Source of the DNA: Aedoeadaptatus ivorii
GTDB lineage: Bacteria; Bacillota; Clostridia; Tissierellales; Peptoniphilaceae
DNA: 64,000 bases
Assembly (NCBI RefSeq): GCF_900638585.1
Contig: NZ_LR134523.1
Location: 1,214,501 to 1,278,500, forward strand
Direction of reading: 5' to 3'
The translations under genes and the position numbers were made by a program. Below are positions 1 to 9,581 of the stretch, piece by piece (within the stretch, counting starts at the first letter, position 1; each line of letters begins with the position of its first letter). The notes below the pieces were generated by a model. That model had not been told where the DNA came from. It was given only the letters and a program-made list of their open reading frames with translations, and did no database searches.

Positions 1-2
1 CG

Positions 3-686
3 CCCTTTGTGCTCTACGCCCTGGGCGGGATCCTGTGTATGCAGTTCGGCTATTTTTCCGCCATCTCCCATTCCAATGCGCCTTCGGCGACATTGATGCA
101 ATATGCGGGGCTGTTTATCATTATCGCCTATGCGTCGATTACGACCCGCACGGCGCCGCGACCCATCGTCTATTTTTCCCTTTTGCTCTGCTCGGCGGGG
201 CTCTTCTTTATGGTCACCGGCGGCGATCCCTACAGCCTCGCCATCAGCAGACAGGCGCTCTTATGGGGCACGGTCTCGGCGGTGGGCTTCGCCAATTTTA
301 ACCTCGCTCCCACCGGCCTCTCGAAGACCTACCATTCTATGGAAATCTTGGGGCCGTCGATGCTCCTCGCCGGCGGCTTCTTGTTCCTCGCGACGCGACC
401 GGATTTTTCCGCCGTCATCTGGGACAAGGAATCGATCGCGGCGGTGCTTTTTTGCATCTTCGGCGGCACCCTCGTCCCCTTCTGGAGCTTTATGGAAGGC
501 GCGCGCCTCACCGGACCCACCCGCTCGGGCATCTTCTCCCTTTCGGAGCCGATTTTTTCGACCCTGGTGGCGGTCTTTATCTATCATCTGGCCTTTACGG
601 CGACGGATCTATTGGGCATGGCGCTGATTTTGGTCTCGGTATTTTTATTGAATCTGCCCGACAAACGCAAGAAAAAAGAGCTATAG
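3..686 (+). CDS. EamA/DMT-superfamily transporter, N-terminus cut by window edge
   Basis: The frame is open to the left edge, so the true start is missing; about 227 residues are visible, where the family usually has about 300. They are mostly hydrophobic segments separated by short loops and end in a basic KRKKKEL tail, typical of a cytoplasmic C-terminus. The pattern (SHSNAPSATLMQYAG, then a second repeat with SEPIFSTLVAVF near the end) is that of the duplicated EamA domain of drug/metabolite exporters. The substrate cannot be read from sequence. The gene converges on the next one and their 3' ends overlap by six bases, with no terminator between them. Confidence 0.8.
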   Translation, partial: PFVLYALGGILCMQFGYFSAISHSNAPSATLMQYAGLFIIIAYASITTRTAPRPIVYFSLLLCSAGLFFMVTGGDPYSLAISRQALLWGTVSAVGFANFNLAPTGLSKTYHSMEILGPSMLLAGGFLFLATRPDFSAVIWDKESIAAVLFCIFGGTLVPFWSFMEGARLTGPTRSGIFSLSEPIFSTLVAVFIYHLAFTATDLLGMALILVSVFLLNLPDKRKKKEL

Positions 687-3194
687 GCGGTCTGTGTAGA
701 CCCCTATGGCTCCTTTTTTTATCCATGCCTTGGCGGCATCGGCGTCGTTTACGGTGTGTACATAGTAGGGAATTTGCGCCCGGCGCAGTACATCGGCATA
801 GCCCGCCTCCGCTTTTTGTTCCGACACGGTGATGGCATAGGGCCGCGCCGCGTCATAAAATGCCGCCACTTCTTGGGGCGTGTCTCCGGAAAGATAGAGG
901 GTATAGAGAATCTTCTCAAAGCCCGCCTGGCGCACCGGCGCATATTCCGATTGGGCATAGATCTGGGGCAGAATGCGCGCCTTTAGGGCGGGTTCCACAT
1001 CGGCGAAATCCCGCACGAGATGGCGCACATTGTCGGTCTTTATATCGGTAATCAAATACGCGTCTTTATGCGCCCGAAACCAGTCCAGCAACATGGAGAG
1101 GTCCATCTGGGTGTAGCCGTGGCGTTCTTTGAGCGCCAGAAATTCCGCCCGGCTCACCGGCGTCTCTTCGCTTCCGCCGTAGCCGAAAAACTTCTGCGTA
1201 TAGCCGTCCCAGGAATGGATGCAGACCAGACGGTCGTCGGTGGTCTCCGACAGGTCGATCTCGAAGTACCGCTTACCCGCCGCATACTCTTTGTCCAGGG
1301 TTTCCTTGAAATTGGTGTAGCGCATGCCGTCTATGGTGCCGCCGGCGTGCATTACGGTTAGCGCCGCATCCAGCCGCTCTGTTCCCTCCATCGCCGCCCT
1401 TCGCATCTCGCCGATGCGGTCGGTCTCGCAAAGCGCATTGGAAAGGTCGATGGTTTCTTTCGCCGCGTCGCTTTTTTCCGCCGCCGTCTTTACGGCAAGC
1501 GGCTTTCTGTTCGTTCGGTCGATATAGCGCGAATTGGCGAAATGGCCGTCTCGGGTGATCTCAAAGAGTTCTGCTTGCGACAGATACGACCCTTTCAGCA
1601 TATAGGTCTGCTGCAGGACGCGGTGTTCTTCCGTCTGCGGCTCCAAGAGATCTCTGCCGAAGAGGACGGCGATCTCGTCGTTCCAGCCCATAATGTTCGC
1701 GATGGTGGGCAGAAAATCCAGCTGCGAGCCTGTGGTTTTAACCGTCTCTCGTATATCCGCCCCCGGCACGTGCACGATCAGCGGAATATTCATCATATCG
1801 TCGTAGTCGTAGGGCCTGCCGTTAAAGGCGGTCATGTCCGCGGTCTGCTCCGGATCGTTTTTGGTCATGGCGAAGTGGTCGCCATAGAGCGCCACCACCG
1901 TATTTTCTAAGATCCCGGCCCGATCCAGTTCGTCGAGAAATTGCCCCAATGCTTCGTCGGTATAGTGAATGGCGTTTAGATAATTGCCGAGAATATGCCC
2001 TTCGATCGACGGATCGATCTCGAGCGCCTTGTATTTGTCGGGGCAGTAAAAGGGCGTGTGGCTCGAAAGGGTAATCATAAAGCCGAAAAAGGGGTCGGCG
2101 TCCGCGCCGCGGCGCTGGATCAGCTTCTCGGCGGATTGGCGAAAGAAACTGCCGTCCGAAAGCCCCATGCCCATCTTATCGTCCTGGGCATATGATTCGC
2201 CCAAGTCGATTTCGTCGAATCCCAGCTTCGGATAGACCGCATCGCGGTGGTAAAAGTCGCCCCGGTAGCCGTGCATGGCAAAGGTATCGTAGCCGCGATT
2301 TTTCGCCATATCGATCAGGCCGTATAAGTCTTTGTCGGCATAGAGACTGTAGGCGCCCTTGCGATTGTTGGGATATAGGCTAAAGAGCGAGACGAACTCC
2401 GCGTCCGAGGAGTTGCCGAGCCCCAACATCTGCATATAGTCCGTAAAGTAGAGGCTGCCCCGGTCGCGGATCAGGGCGTTTAAGTGCGGAGTGATTTCCT
2501 GTCCTTTGTATCGCTTCCCGATCACGTCGTTCTGCAGACTTTCGACCTGTATCACCAAAAGATTCTTGCCGCTTCCGATGCCGGTATAGGCGTTTTTGTG
2601 GTCGAGGCGCGTCAACAAATCGGGATAGGCCGCCGCGAGGTCGTCTTCTTCGGCGACCAGAGAGGCGACTTTTTGCGCCCGCCCGTAATCCGAAAGGCTC
2701 GCCGCCATCTGCCGTGCGGCGCCGCTATAAAGGCCGTAATCGGTGCCGGGAAGCGCCAACAAAATGCCGTAGAGGGCCGCCGCCGCGACAAAACACGCCG
2801 GCGATATGCGCTTTTTGGGCGCATCCGCATCCCGTAGAATAAAGACGAGTGCGGCGATCCCCAGCGCCAAATACAGCGGGTATAGCGGGTGTATGAGCTC
2901 CAGTACGACTTCCTTTACATCTTTTAGGTAGGTGACCTGGGTCATCTTGTAGATGTCGGGAAAGCTCCCGTAATAGCGGTAGTACATATGTAGGGCGAGT
3001 TTGGCGGCCATGCCGAATACGCCCAAGGTGGCGGCTAGCTTTTTCTTCGTATGAAGGGCAGTGAGCACGCCGTACTCGAAGGCGGCGGTCATGGCGGCGC
3101 TCAGTGCGGAAAGGGCCGCTTCGGTCTGCGCCATGGTGGCGTAGAGCACGAAGTTTTGCGCCCATAGGATTACAAATTGTACGATTTTTCTCAC
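681..3194 (-). CDS. LtaS-like phosphoglycerol transferase fused to a GDPD-like domain
   Basis: An 837-residue membrane protein. Residues 1-150 hold about four to five hydrophobic segments. Residues 210-520 are an alkaline-phosphatase-fold sulfatase domain of the lipoteichoic acid synthase type: metal ligand Glu218 (VIQVESL), nucleophile region GNSSDAEF at 260-267, His379 (SSHTPF) and Asp439-His440 (YGDHF). The usual nucleophilic Thr appears to be Ser262. Residues 608-837 form a glycerophosphodiester-phosphodiesterase-like domain with HAGG at 616, FEIDL at 644 and HSWD at 660. LtaS enzymes build polyglycerol phosphate from phosphatidylglycerol on the outer membrane face, while GDPD enzymes hydrolyse glycerophosphodiesters. 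Having both in one chain is unusual. The start is GTG at 3194 after AGAGGTGA. Confidence 0.8.
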   Translation of the reverse strand: MRKIVQFVILWAQNFVLYATMAQTEAALSALSAAMTAAFEYGVLTALHTKKKLAATLGVFGMAAKLALHMYYRYYGSFPDIYKMTQVTYLKDVKEVVLELIHPLYPLYLALGIAALVFILRDADAPKKRISPACFVAAAALYGILLALPGTDYGLYSGAARQMAASLSDYGRAQKVASLVAEEDDLAAAYPDLLTRLDHKNAYTGIGSGKNLLVIQVESLQNDVIGKRYKGQEITPHLNALIRDRGSLYFTDYMQMLGLGNSSDAEFVSLFSLYPNNRKGAYSLYADKDLYGLIDMAKNRGYDTFAMHGYRGDFYHRDAVYPKLGFDEIDLGESYAQDDKMGMGLSDGSFFRQSAEKLIQRRGADADPFFGFMITLSSHTPFYCPDKYKALEIDPSIEGHILGNYLNAIHYTDEALGQFLDELDRAGILENTVVALYGDHFAMTKNDPEQTADMTAFNGRPYDYDDMMNIPLIVHVPGADIRETVKTTGSQLDFLPTIANIMGWNDEIAVLFGRDLLEPQTEEHRVLQQTYMLKGSYLSQAELFEITRDGHFANSRYIDRTNRKPLAVKTAAEKSDAAKETIDLSNALCETDRIGEMRRAAMEGTERLDAALTVMHAGGTIDGMRYTNFKETLDKEYAAGKRYFEIDLSETTDDRLVCIHSWDGYTQKFFGYGGSEETPVSRAEFLALKERHGYTQMDLSMLLDWFRAHKDAYLITDIKTDNVRHLVRDFADVEPALKARILPQIYAQSEYAPVRQAGFEKILYTLYLSGDTPQEVAAFYDAARPYAITVSEQKAEAGYADVLRRAQIPYYVHTVNDADAAKAWIKKGAIGVYTDRL

Positions 3195-3244
3195 GGGTTC
3201 ACCTCTTTCATTGACTCTACCATTCTACCGCATTTTTGTCGCAA

Positions 3245-3278
3245 GAAAAAGGCATCCCCGCTTTGGAGATGCCTTTTA
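3245..3278 (-). terminator. Terminator of the S10-spc-alpha operon
   Basis: Read on the minus strand, ggcatctcc / loop / cggggatgcc forms a stem followed by a T tract (TTTTTC), 22 bases past the rplQ stop codon. It closes the long ribosomal operon. Confidence 0.8.
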
Positions 3279-3299
3279 TGTAGCCGGGCGTGCCGGCTC

Positions 3300-3641
3300 T
3301 TATACCAATTCGATGATGGCGATTTCTGCGCTGTCGCCGACGCGGGGTCCCTTTTTCAGGATGCGGGTGTAGCCGCCTTGGCGTTCCGCGTAGTTCGGCG
3401 CAATTTCTTCAAACAGCTTGGTCACTACGTCTTCGTCGAAGATGTAGGCCAATGCCTGGCGTCTTGCGTGGAGATCGCCCCGTTTGGCGAGGGTGATCAT
3501 TTTTTCCGCCATGCGCTTGGTTTCTTTTGCACGGGTCACTGTGGTTTCGATCCGGCCTTCGCGCAGAAGATCCGTGGTCAAATTACGCAACATGGCTCTT
3601 CTGTGCGGAGTCGTGCGGCCTAATTTTCTGAGTTTTGCCAC
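3300..3641 (-). CDS. rplQ: Large-subunit ribosomal protein L17 (bL17)
   Basis: 113 residues, opening [20 protein letters not shown], the highly conserved L17 N-terminus. L17 binds 23S rRNA near the exit-tunnel rim. It is the last gene of the operon, 14 bases after rpoA, as in most Firmicutes. Length and sequence are normal. Confidence 0.98.
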   Translation of the reverse strand: MAKLRKLGRTTPHRRAMLRNLTTDLLREGRIETTVTRAKETKRMAEKMITLAKRGDLHARRQALAYIFDEDVVTKLFEEIAPNYAERQGGYTRILKKGPRVGDSAEIAIIELV

Positions 3642-3655
3642 AATGGATTCCTCCT

Positions 3656-4603
3656 TTATTCAACGTCTTCTTTGAGAGAGAGACCCAGTTCAGACAGCTT
3701 TTCCTGCACTTCTTCCAGGCTCTTCTTCCCGAGATTTCTAACTTTCATCATTTCGTCTTCGGTCTTATCCGTCAGCTCTTCGACGGTGTTGATGCCCGCG
3801 CGTTTCAGGCAGTTGAAGCTGCGAACGGACAGGTCGAGTTCCTCGACGGTCATTTCCAGGACCTTTTCCTTTTTGTCTTCCGGTTTTTCCACCATGATGT
3901 TGACGTCGTTTACGGTCTCGGTCATGGAGATAAACAGGTCCAGATGTTCCGTAAGGATCTTGGCCGCCAAAGACGTCGCCGCATCGGCAGACATGGATCC
4001 GTCGGTTTCGACTTCGAGGATCAGACGATCGTAGTCGGTACGGAGGCCGACCCGCGTGTTTTCTACGTTCCAATTGACCCTGCGAATGGGGGTGTAGTTG
4101 GAATCGACGGGAATCACGCCGATTTCGGTGATCTCGTCTTTTTTCAGTTCGCTGGGCTCGTATCCGCGGCCGCGTTCCGCGACGAGTTCCATATACAGGT
4201 CCGCGTCTTCGTTTAAGGTCGCGATATGATGGTCGGGATTGACGATTTCTACCCCGGCGGGCACTTCGATATCCGCCGCGGTCAACTCGCCCGCCCCGAC
4301 TTTTTCTACGCTCAGACGAACGGGTTCGTCCTGGTCGCTGCGCAACACGATGCCTTTGACGTTTAGGATGATTTCCGGAACGTCTTCCAGTACGCCCTGG
4401 ATGACGCTGAATTCGTGCTCTACGCCACGAATGTTGACAAAGGACACGGCGCATCCCGGCAGGGAGGAGAGCAGGACTCTCCGAAGGGAATTGCCCAAGG
4501 TGATTCCATAGCCGTTTTCCAGCGGTTCTACGACAAATCTTCCTTTATTGCCGTCGTCGTCTAATCGTTCAACTACAATACTAGGCTTTTCGATCTCGAT
4601 CAT
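3656..4603 (-). CDS. rpoA: RNA polymerase alpha subunit
   Basis: 315 residues. The N-terminal assembly domain (about 1-230) has the expected [20 protein letters not shown] signature near residue 29 and dimerises to nucleate core polymerase. An acidic linker ([10 protein letters not shown]) leads to the C-terminal domain (about 250-315), whose helix-hairpin-helix motifs [18 protein letters not shown] and [12 protein letters not shown] contact UP-element DNA and activators. It lies 66 bases downstream of rpsK and is followed by rplQ. The rpsD gene that often precedes rpoA in Firmicutes is missing here. Confidence 0.98.
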   Translation of the reverse strand: MIEIEKPSIVVERLDDDGNKGRFVVEPLENGYGITLGNSLRRVLLSSLPGCAVSFVNIRGVEHEFSVIQGVLEDVPEIILNVKGIVLRSDQDEPVRLSVEKVGAGELTAADIEVPAGVEIVNPDHHIATLNEDADLYMELVAERGRGYEPSELKKDEITEIGVIPVDSNYTPIRRVNWNVENTRVGLRTDYDRLILEVETDGSMSADAATSLAAKILTEHLDLFISMTETVNDVNIMVEKPEDKKEKVLEMTVEELDLSVRSFNCLKRAGINTVEELTDKTEDEMMKVRNLGKKSLEEVQEKLSELGLSLKEDVE

Positions 4604-4669
4604 GTTATCCGCCCTCCTATTGAATGGGTCACTGGAGACAATAATACGTTCAGGCTATCTGCCGTATTA

Positions 4670-5065
4670 TCAGACTCTACGACGCTTCGGCGGACGGCAA
4701 CCGTTGTGGGGAATGGGCGTAACGTCTTTGATCATGGTGACTTCCAAACCGGAAGCTTGCAGGGAACGGATGGCGGCTTCGCGTCCGCTGCCGGGTCCCT
4801 TTACGAAGACTTCTACGCTCTTTAGACCGTATTCTTTTGCCTTGTTGGCCGCTTCCTGCGCCGCTTCTTGAGCCGCGAAGGGAGTGGATTTTCTGGAGCC
4901 TCTGAAGCCGAGTTGTCCGGCACTCGCCCAGGAGATGACATTGCCGCTTGCGTCGGTCAAGGTCACCATGGTGTTGTTAAAGGAAGAAGCGATATGCGCT
5001 TGTCCTTTTTCGATGTTCTTGCGCACTCTCTTTTTGGAGCGCGTAGCTCTGGATTGTTTAGCCAT
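4670..5065 (-). CDS. rpsK: Small-subunit ribosomal protein S11 (uS11)
   Basis: 131 residues ending in the conserved basic tail [10 protein letters not shown], with the hallmark [20 protein letters not shown] near residue 25. S11 forms part of the 30S platform and the mRNA exit path. It sits nine bases after rpsM and ends in TGA. Confidence 0.98.
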   Translation of the reverse strand: MAKQSRATRSKKRVRKNIEKGQAHIASSFNNTMVTLTDASGNVISWASAGQLGFRGSRKSTPFAAQEAAQEAANKAKEYGLKSVEVFVKGPGSGREAAIRSLQASGLEVTMIKDVTPIPHNGCRPPKRRRV

Positions 5066-5074
5066 TTAGCCCTC

Positions 5075-5437
5075 CTACTTCTTCTTTGCTACAAGCTTCT
5101 TCGGACCTTTTCTCGTTCTGGCGTTGGTCTTGGTCTTTTGACCGCGAACGGGGAGCCCTTTCTTATGGCGAATACCGCGATAGCAGTTGATTTCGCGCAG
5201 TCTCTTAATGTTTAAGGCGATTTCGCGACGGAGATCCCCTTCTACCGCATATGCGTCTACGATTTCACGGATGGATGCAACTTCCGCTTCGGTGAGGTCC
5301 TTAATGCGCGTGTCGAAGGAAACGCCCGCCTTCGTCAGGATTTCTTGCGCGCGAGGGCGACCGATTCCGTAAATATAGGTGAGCCCGATTTCAGCTCGTT
5401 TTTCTCTCGGTAAGTCAATACCTGCAATTCTTGCCAT
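5075..5437 (-). CDS. rpsM: Small-subunit ribosomal protein S13 (uS13)
   Basis: 120 residues, opening [14 protein letters not shown] and ending in a lysine-rich tail, with [20 protein letters not shown] before it; all are diagnostic of S13. It is the 30S head protein that bridges to the 50S and contacts P-site tRNA through its tail. It is twelve bases downstream of rpmJ. Confidence 0.98.
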   Translation of the reverse strand: MARIAGIDLPREKRAEIGLTYIYGIGRPRAQEILTKAGVSFDTRIKDLTEAEVASIREIVDAYAVEGDLRREIALNIKRLREINCYRGIRHKKGLPVRGQKTKTNARTRKGPKKLVAKKK

Positions 5438-5449
5438 GCCTACACCCCC

Positions 5450-5563
5450 TTAGCCTTGTCTCTGTTTGTGTTTCGGGTTTTCGCAGATCACCATAACGCG
5501 TCCGTTGCGCTTAATGATCTTGCATTTATCGCACATCTTCTTTACTGAAGGTCTTACTTTCAT
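5450..5563 (-). CDS. rpmJ: Large-subunit ribosomal protein L36 (bL36), zinc type
   Basis: A 37-codon gene translated as [20 protein letters not shown], then a second half ending [12 protein letters not shown]. The C-x2-C ... C-x4-H pattern is the zinc ribbon of C+ type L36, implying no strict dependence on a zinc-free paralogue. A good AGGAGG precedes the ATG, and the gene sits between infA and rpsM as in other Firmicutes. Confidence 0.96.
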   Translation of the reverse strand: MKVRPSVKKMCDKCKIIKRNGRVMVICENPKHKQRQG

Positions 5564-5580
5564 TTCGTCCCCTCCTAATC

Positions 5581-5799
5581 CTATTTCTTTCTCCAGGTAA
5601 TTCTTCCGCGGGTCAAGTCATAGGGACTGAGTTCTACGGTGACCTTGTCCCCCGGAAGAATGCGGATGTAGTGCATACGCAGCTTTCCGGAGATATGTGC
5701 CAAAATCTCGTGTCCGTTCTCTAACTTGACTTTAAAATTCGTGTTGGGCAGGGCATCGGTAACGACGCCTTCCACTTCGATTACATCTTGTTTTGCCAT
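5581..5799 (-). CDS. infA: Translation initiation factor IF-1
   Basis: 72 residues, the standard length, forming one S1-like OB fold: [13 protein letters not shown], then [20 protein letters not shown], and ending [14 protein letters not shown]-1 binds the A site of the 30S subunit during initiation. The gene is in the normal adk-KOW-infA-rpmJ order. Confidence 0.98.
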   Translation of the reverse strand: MAKQDVIEVEGVVTDALPNTNFKVKLENGHEILAHISGKLRMHYIRILPGDKVTVELSPYDLTRGRITWRKK

Positions 5800-5812
5800 G
5801 AAAGCATCCTCC

Positions 5813-6079
5813 TTATGCCTCTTGGAAGCGAGACAGTTGTTTACGAATATAACTATCGTTTAACGTTCTATCTGCAGGATTCATATCCACACGCGAATTC
5901 GTCTTCTGCAGATGCATTGCTTTTTTCCGCTTCGGATTTTCCAATGTCCTTCTCTTGCCGTCTGCCAACAAAAGATATCTGTCGTCAATTACTTCCAAGA
6001 CCACAAAAAAGCCGTCCTTGTCTCTGCCCGCCTTGGATATCACTACCTGACCCACTCTGATATCAGAGGTCCCTATCAT
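5813..6079 (-). CDS. KOW-domain (L14e-like) RNA-binding protein
   Basis: 88 residues. The N-terminal half ([20 protein letters not shown], then [20 protein letters not shown]) is a KOW/SH3-like module resembling the L14e/YbbN-type proteins found next to infA in many Firmicutes. The C-terminal third ([20 protein letters not shown]) looks helical. It lies five bases after adk, in the slot where map plus this gene are common; map itself is absent. Placement within a ribosomal operon suggests a role in ribosome function or assembly, but this is inference. Confidence 0.75.
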   Translation of the reverse strand: MIGTSDIRVGQVVISKAGRDKDGFFVVLEVIDDRYLLLADGKRRTLENPKRKKAMHLQKTNSRVDMNPADRTLNDSYIRKQLSRFQEA

Positions 6080-6084
6080 CGAAT

Positions 6085-6735
6085 TCAGACCTCTTGTTCC
6101 AGTCCGCTTCGAATGCTTTCGAATACCTCTTCAATCGCGCCGGAACCGTCGACATCCAGAAGCAGTCCCTGCGCTTTATAATAATCGATTAACGGGGACG
6201 TCTGTTTTTCGTAGACGCCGATACGCGTTTTTACCGTTTCTTCGGTATCGTCATCCCGCTGAATCAATGTCTCTCCGTCCGCGTCGCATTTGCCTTCCAC
6301 CTTAGGCGGTTGGTTTACGACGTGATAGGTTCTACCACATTTGGGGCAGACTCTGCGTCCTACGGTGCGTTCTACGAGAAGATTTTTGTCTACGACGATA
6401 TTAATGACGCGATCGAGCTTTTGGCCCATCGCTTCCAGGGCGGCATCCAATGCCACCGCCTGGTTTACCGTACGAGGAAATCCGTCTAAGAGAAATCCTT
6501 TTTGCACATCGTCCTTCTTCAGGCGATCTACGACGATTTCGTTGACGACTTCGTCGGGTACGAGTTCTCCCCGATCCATATAGCTCTTGGCTTTTTTTCC
6601 CAATTCCGTGTCGTTTTTGATGTTCTCGCGGAAGATGTCTCCCGTAGAGATGTGCACGACGTCGAATGTGTCTACGATGGATGCAGCTTGCGTACCCTTG
6701 CCGGCTCCCGGCGGGCCTAAAATGACCAGTCTCAT
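6085..6735 (-). CDS. adk: Adenylate kinase, zinc-LID type
   Basis: 216 residues. Phosphate loop GPPGAGKGTQA is at residues 7-17. The core carries STGDIFRE and LLDGFPRTVNQA. The LID has CPKCGRTYHV ... KCDADG, giving three cysteines plus an aspartate as zinc ligands, the C-C-C-D form known from Bacillus subtilis. It converts AMP + ATP to 2 ADP. It sits ten bases after secY, and its position in the ribosomal operon couples adenylate balance to growth. Confidence 0.98.
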   Translation of the reverse strand: MRLVILGPPGAGKGTQAASIVDTFDVVHISTGDIFRENIKNDTELGKKAKSYMDRGELVPDEVVNEIVVDRLKKDDVQKGFLLDGFPRTVNQAVALDAALEAMGQKLDRVINIVVDKNLLVERTVGRRVCPKCGRTYHVVNQPPKVEGKCDADGETLIQRDDDTEETVKTRIGVYEKQTSPLIDYYKAQGLLLDVDGSGAIEEVFESIRSGLEQEV

Positions 6736-6745
6736 ATGATCCTCC

Positions 6746-8026
6746 TTATTTTAGGAATCCCTTATAGTGTCGCATCATTAATTGTTGTTCCAGTACTCTC
6801 GCCGTTTCGAGGATGACACCGACTACGATGATCAGACTCGTGCCGCCGAAACTGAAGTTCATGCCGGTGACCTTTTCCAAGATCGTCGGCAATACGGACA
6901 GGATGGCCAGGGCAATGGCACCGGGGAATACCAGTCGATTTACCGTGCGTTGCAGATAGTCGCTGGTGCTCTTTCCGGGACGAATCCCCGGAATAAATCC
7001 ACCATTTTGTTGTAAGTTTTTGGAGTATTCTACGGTGTTAAACTGGATGGCGGTGTAGAAGAACGTAAAGAATACGATCAATAGCACCATAAATATGCTG
7101 TAGACGAAAATCCCTACATTGCCGGCCGGCGTAAACCACTTGGTCAAGAACTTCGCCGCATCGGACTCGCGTCCTTGAAACATGACGAAGATCGACGGAA
7201 TACTCATAATGGTCTGTGCAAAGATGATGGGCATAACGCCGCTCATCAAAACTTTAATGGGAATATGGGTGCTCTGTCCGCCGTACATCTTGCGGCCGAC
7301 CACGCGCTTCGCGTATTGAACGGGAATTCTGCGTTGGCCTTCATTCAGCAAGACGACGAATACCACGATGGCGACGGCGAGGATCAAAAATACCGCGACC
7401 CAAGCCCAGGATGTCATCCCGGCACTCGCCATGCGGATCGATGCCCATATATCGGCGGGGAATCTGGCTACGATCCCTGCAAAGATGAGTAAAGAGATCC
7501 CGTTTCCGATTCCGCGCTCCGTGATCATCTCGCCGATCCAGATCAGGAAGGTACTCCCCGCTACGACCGACGCGATGATGACGAAATCTTGGAACATATT
7601 GCTCGTGTTCACCGCTTGACGGTAAAAGCCGTAGGTGTAACCGATGGCCTGTACCGCAGCGAGAGCCACTGCTAAATACCTTGTGTACTGTGCGATCTTC
7701 TTGCGTCCCGTCTCCCCTTCTTTGCTCAGCGCTTCCAAGCTGGGAATCGCGATCGTCAGAAGTTGCAAGACGATGGACGCGGTAATATACGGATATATAC
7801 TGGTGGCGAATATCGAGAAATGCCCGAAGTTACCGCCACTCATTAAATCCAAGAAGGACAGTATACCACCTTGGGACTGGTTAAAGATCTGGGCGATCGC
7901 CTCCCGGTTCATAAAGGGAACGGGGATGTGGCTGCCAAATCGGAATACGACCAGCATCAGCAAGGTGAAGAGAAGTTTTTTACGAATTTCCGGGATCTTC
8001 CAAGCGTCTCTAAAGGTCTGGATCAT
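6746..8026 (-). CDS. secY: Protein translocase subunit SecY
   Basis: 426 residues with about ten membrane segments. Diagnostic stretches are FRFGSHIPVPF near residue 29, EMITERGIGNGISLLIFAGI near 165, the cytoplasmic loop with RRIPVQYAKRVVGRKMYGGQ, and NGGFIPGIRPGKST near 335. SecY is the channel for secreted proteins and pairs with SecE, which is encoded at 45.8-46.0 kb. It directly abuts rplO with no gap. Confidence 0.98.
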   Translation of the reverse strand: MIQTFRDAWKIPEIRKKLLFTLLMLVVFRFGSHIPVPFMNREAIAQIFNQSQGGILSFLDLMSGGNFGHFSIFATSIYPYITASIVLQLLTIAIPSLEALSKEGETGRKKIAQYTRYLAVALAAVQAIGYTYGFYRQAVNTSNMFQDFVIIASVVAGSTFLIWIGEMITERGIGNGISLLIFAGIVARFPADIWASIRMASAGMTSWAWVAVFLILAVAIVVFVVLLNEGQRRIPVQYAKRVVGRKMYGGQSTHIPIKVLMSGVMPIIFAQTIMSIPSIFVMFQGRESDAAKFLTKWFTPAGNVGIFVYSIFMVLLIVFFTFFYTAIQFNTVEYSKNLQQNGGFIPGIRPGKSTSDYLQRTVNRLVFPGAIALAILSVLPTILEKVTGMNFSFGGTSLIIVVGVILETARVLEQQLMMRHYKGFLK

Positions 8027-8476
8027 CTAGATCACCTCAGCCTTTCCCCCTGCCGCTTCGATCTTTTCGGCTGCGGATTTGGTGAAGTGTTCCGCCTTTA
8101 CGTGAACGGATACGTTGATTTCTCCGTTTCCTAATACTCTCAAGCCGTCTTTGGCGTCGATCTTTTTGACGATGCCCTTTTCCAACAAGGTGTCTAAGGT
8201 AATTTCCGCACCGTTTTCAAATTGATTCAGAGCTTCCACATTTACAATGGCATATTGCTTCTTGAAAATGTTGGTAAAGCCTCTTTTAGGAAGACGACGG
8301 AACAGGGGCATTTGACCCCCTTCAAAACCGGGGCGTACGCCGCCGCCGCTACGGGCTTTTTGACCTTTGTGTCCGCGTCCGGCGGTCTTACCGGTACCGG
8401 ATGCGATCCCGCGGCCGAGGCGTTTCTTTGCTTTGACTCCTCCACCTTCTTGAGGTCTTAAATCATGCAATTTCAT
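8027..8476 (-). CDS. rplO: Large-subunit ribosomal protein L15 (uL15)
   Basis: 149 residues from the ATG at 8476 ([19 protein letters not shown]). An upstream in-frame GTG at 8485 would fall inside the Shine-Dalgarno sequence AGGAGGTGG, so the ATG is chosen. [20 protein letters not shown] is the conserved L15 signature. It is a late-assembly 50S protein and normally precedes secY, as here. Confidence 0.97.
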   Translation of the reverse strand: MKLHDLRPQEGGGVKAKKRLGRGIASGTGKTAGRGHKGQKARSGGGVRPGFEGGQMPLFRRLPKRGFTNIFKKQYAIVNVEALNQFENGAEITLDTLLEKGIVKKIDAKDGLRVLGNGEINVSVHVKAEHFTKSAAEKIEAAGGKAEVI

Positions 8477-8489
8477 TGCGTCCACCTCC

Positions 8490-8666
8490 TTAGTCGACGA
8501 TTTCGACCATATGGCTTACTTTGCCGATCATACCGCGAATTTGCGGGGTGTCGCTCTTTTCGACGACCTGACCGACTTTGCGCAAGCCCAATGCTTTAAT
8601 CGTGCGTCTGTGATTTTCAATGCTACCGATGGGGCTTCTCTTGAGTTTAATCTTAATGGTACTCAT
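8490..8666 (-). CDS. rpmD: Large-subunit ribosomal protein L30 (uL30)
   Basis: A 58-residue gene between rpsE and rplO, opening [20 protein letters not shown] and ending VSHMVEIVD. This is the usual short bacterial L30 in its canonical place. It starts nine bases after the rpsE stop. Confidence 0.96.
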   Translation of the reverse strand: MSTIKIKLKRSPIGSIENHRRTIKALGLRKVGQVVEKSDTPQIRGMIGKVSHMVEIVD

Positions 8667-8675
8667 CGTATCCCC

Positions 8676-9188
8676 CTATCCTAAAATCTCGTCCACGCTC
8701 TTGCCGCGGAGTTTTGCCACATTTTCGGCGGTCTTCAGACCGGTGAGGCCTTCCATGGTGGCGTTGACGGTGTTTCTCGGATTCGAGGATCCGATGCTGT
8801 GGGTGTAGATGTCCTTAATGCCTGCGAGTTCGCATACGGCACGGACACTGCCGCCGGCGATAACACCGGTACCGGGACGAGCGGGTTTTAAGAATACGCG
8901 TCCGGCGCCGAATACCCCGGTGATTTCGTGGGGGATTGTGTTGCCGACGAGATTGATCTTCACCATGTTCTTTTTGGCAGCCTGGGTGCCCTTGCGGATC
9001 GCTTCGGGAACTTCCAGGGCCTTTCCCATGCCGATACCGACACTGCCGTTTCTGTCGCCTACGACGACGAGAGCGGAAAAGCGCATATTGCGGCCGCCCT
9101 TAACGGTCTTGGCAACACGGTTGATCGCTACTACTCTTTCTTCGAGTTCCGAGTCTCTCTCTCTGGTGTTCTTTCTGTTACGGTTCAA
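8676..9188 (-). CDS. rpsE: Small-subunit ribosomal protein S5 (uS5)
   Basis: 170 residues with the double-stranded-RNA-binding N-terminal half ([20 protein letters not shown] near residue 19) and the S5 signature [20 protein letters not shown] near 118. It lies on the 30S near the decoding and mRNA-entry region. It is thirteen bases after rplR. Confidence 0.98.
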   Translation of the reverse strand: MNRNRKNTRERDSELEERVVAINRVAKTVKGGRNMRFSALVVVGDRNGSVGIGMGKALEVPEAIRKGTQAAKKNMVKINLVGNTIPHEITGVFGAGRVFLKPARPGTGVIAGGSVRAVCELAGIKDIYTHSIGSSNPRNTVNATMEGLTGLKTAENVAKLRGKSVDEILG

Positions 9189-9201
9189 GCCATTCCCTCC
9201 T

Positions 9202-9564
9202 TTAGAACTTCAGTCCTGCTTCGCGGGCCGCTTCCGCGAGCGCGCTAATGCGTCCGTGGTATACATAACCGGAGCGATCGAAGACGACTTCTTCCACATC
9301 GTGTTCCTTTGCCTTTTCGGCGATGGATTTTCCGATGGCCTTGGCCGCTTCGAGATTTTTTGTGCTCTCCAGGTTCAAGGACTTATCCAAAGTAGAGGCA
9401 CTGGCGATGGTCTTTCCGTTTACATCGTCGATCAGTTGCGCGTAAATGTGGTGCGCGCTGCGGTAAACGGCAAGACGAGGCTTGGATTCGGTTCCGTTAA
9501 TTTTACGTCTGACGCGAGTTTGTCTCGCTTTGCGATTGCCGTGGCGGTCAATTTTCTTAAACAA
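9202..9564 (-). CDS. rplR: Large-subunit ribosomal protein L18 (uL18)
   Basis: 120 residues, ending [14 protein letters not shown]-like ([14 protein letters not shown]), with [20 protein letters not shown] at the basic N-terminus. L18 binds 5S rRNA together with L5. Position and length are standard. Confidence 0.98.
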   Translation of the reverse strand: MFKKIDRHGNRKARQTRVRRKINGTESKPRLAVYRSAHHIYAQLIDDVNGKTIASASTLDKSLNLESTKNLEAAKAIGKSIAEKAKEHDVEEVVFDRSGYVYHGRISALAEAAREAGLKF

Positions 9565-9581
9565 AACACTCCACTCCTTTC

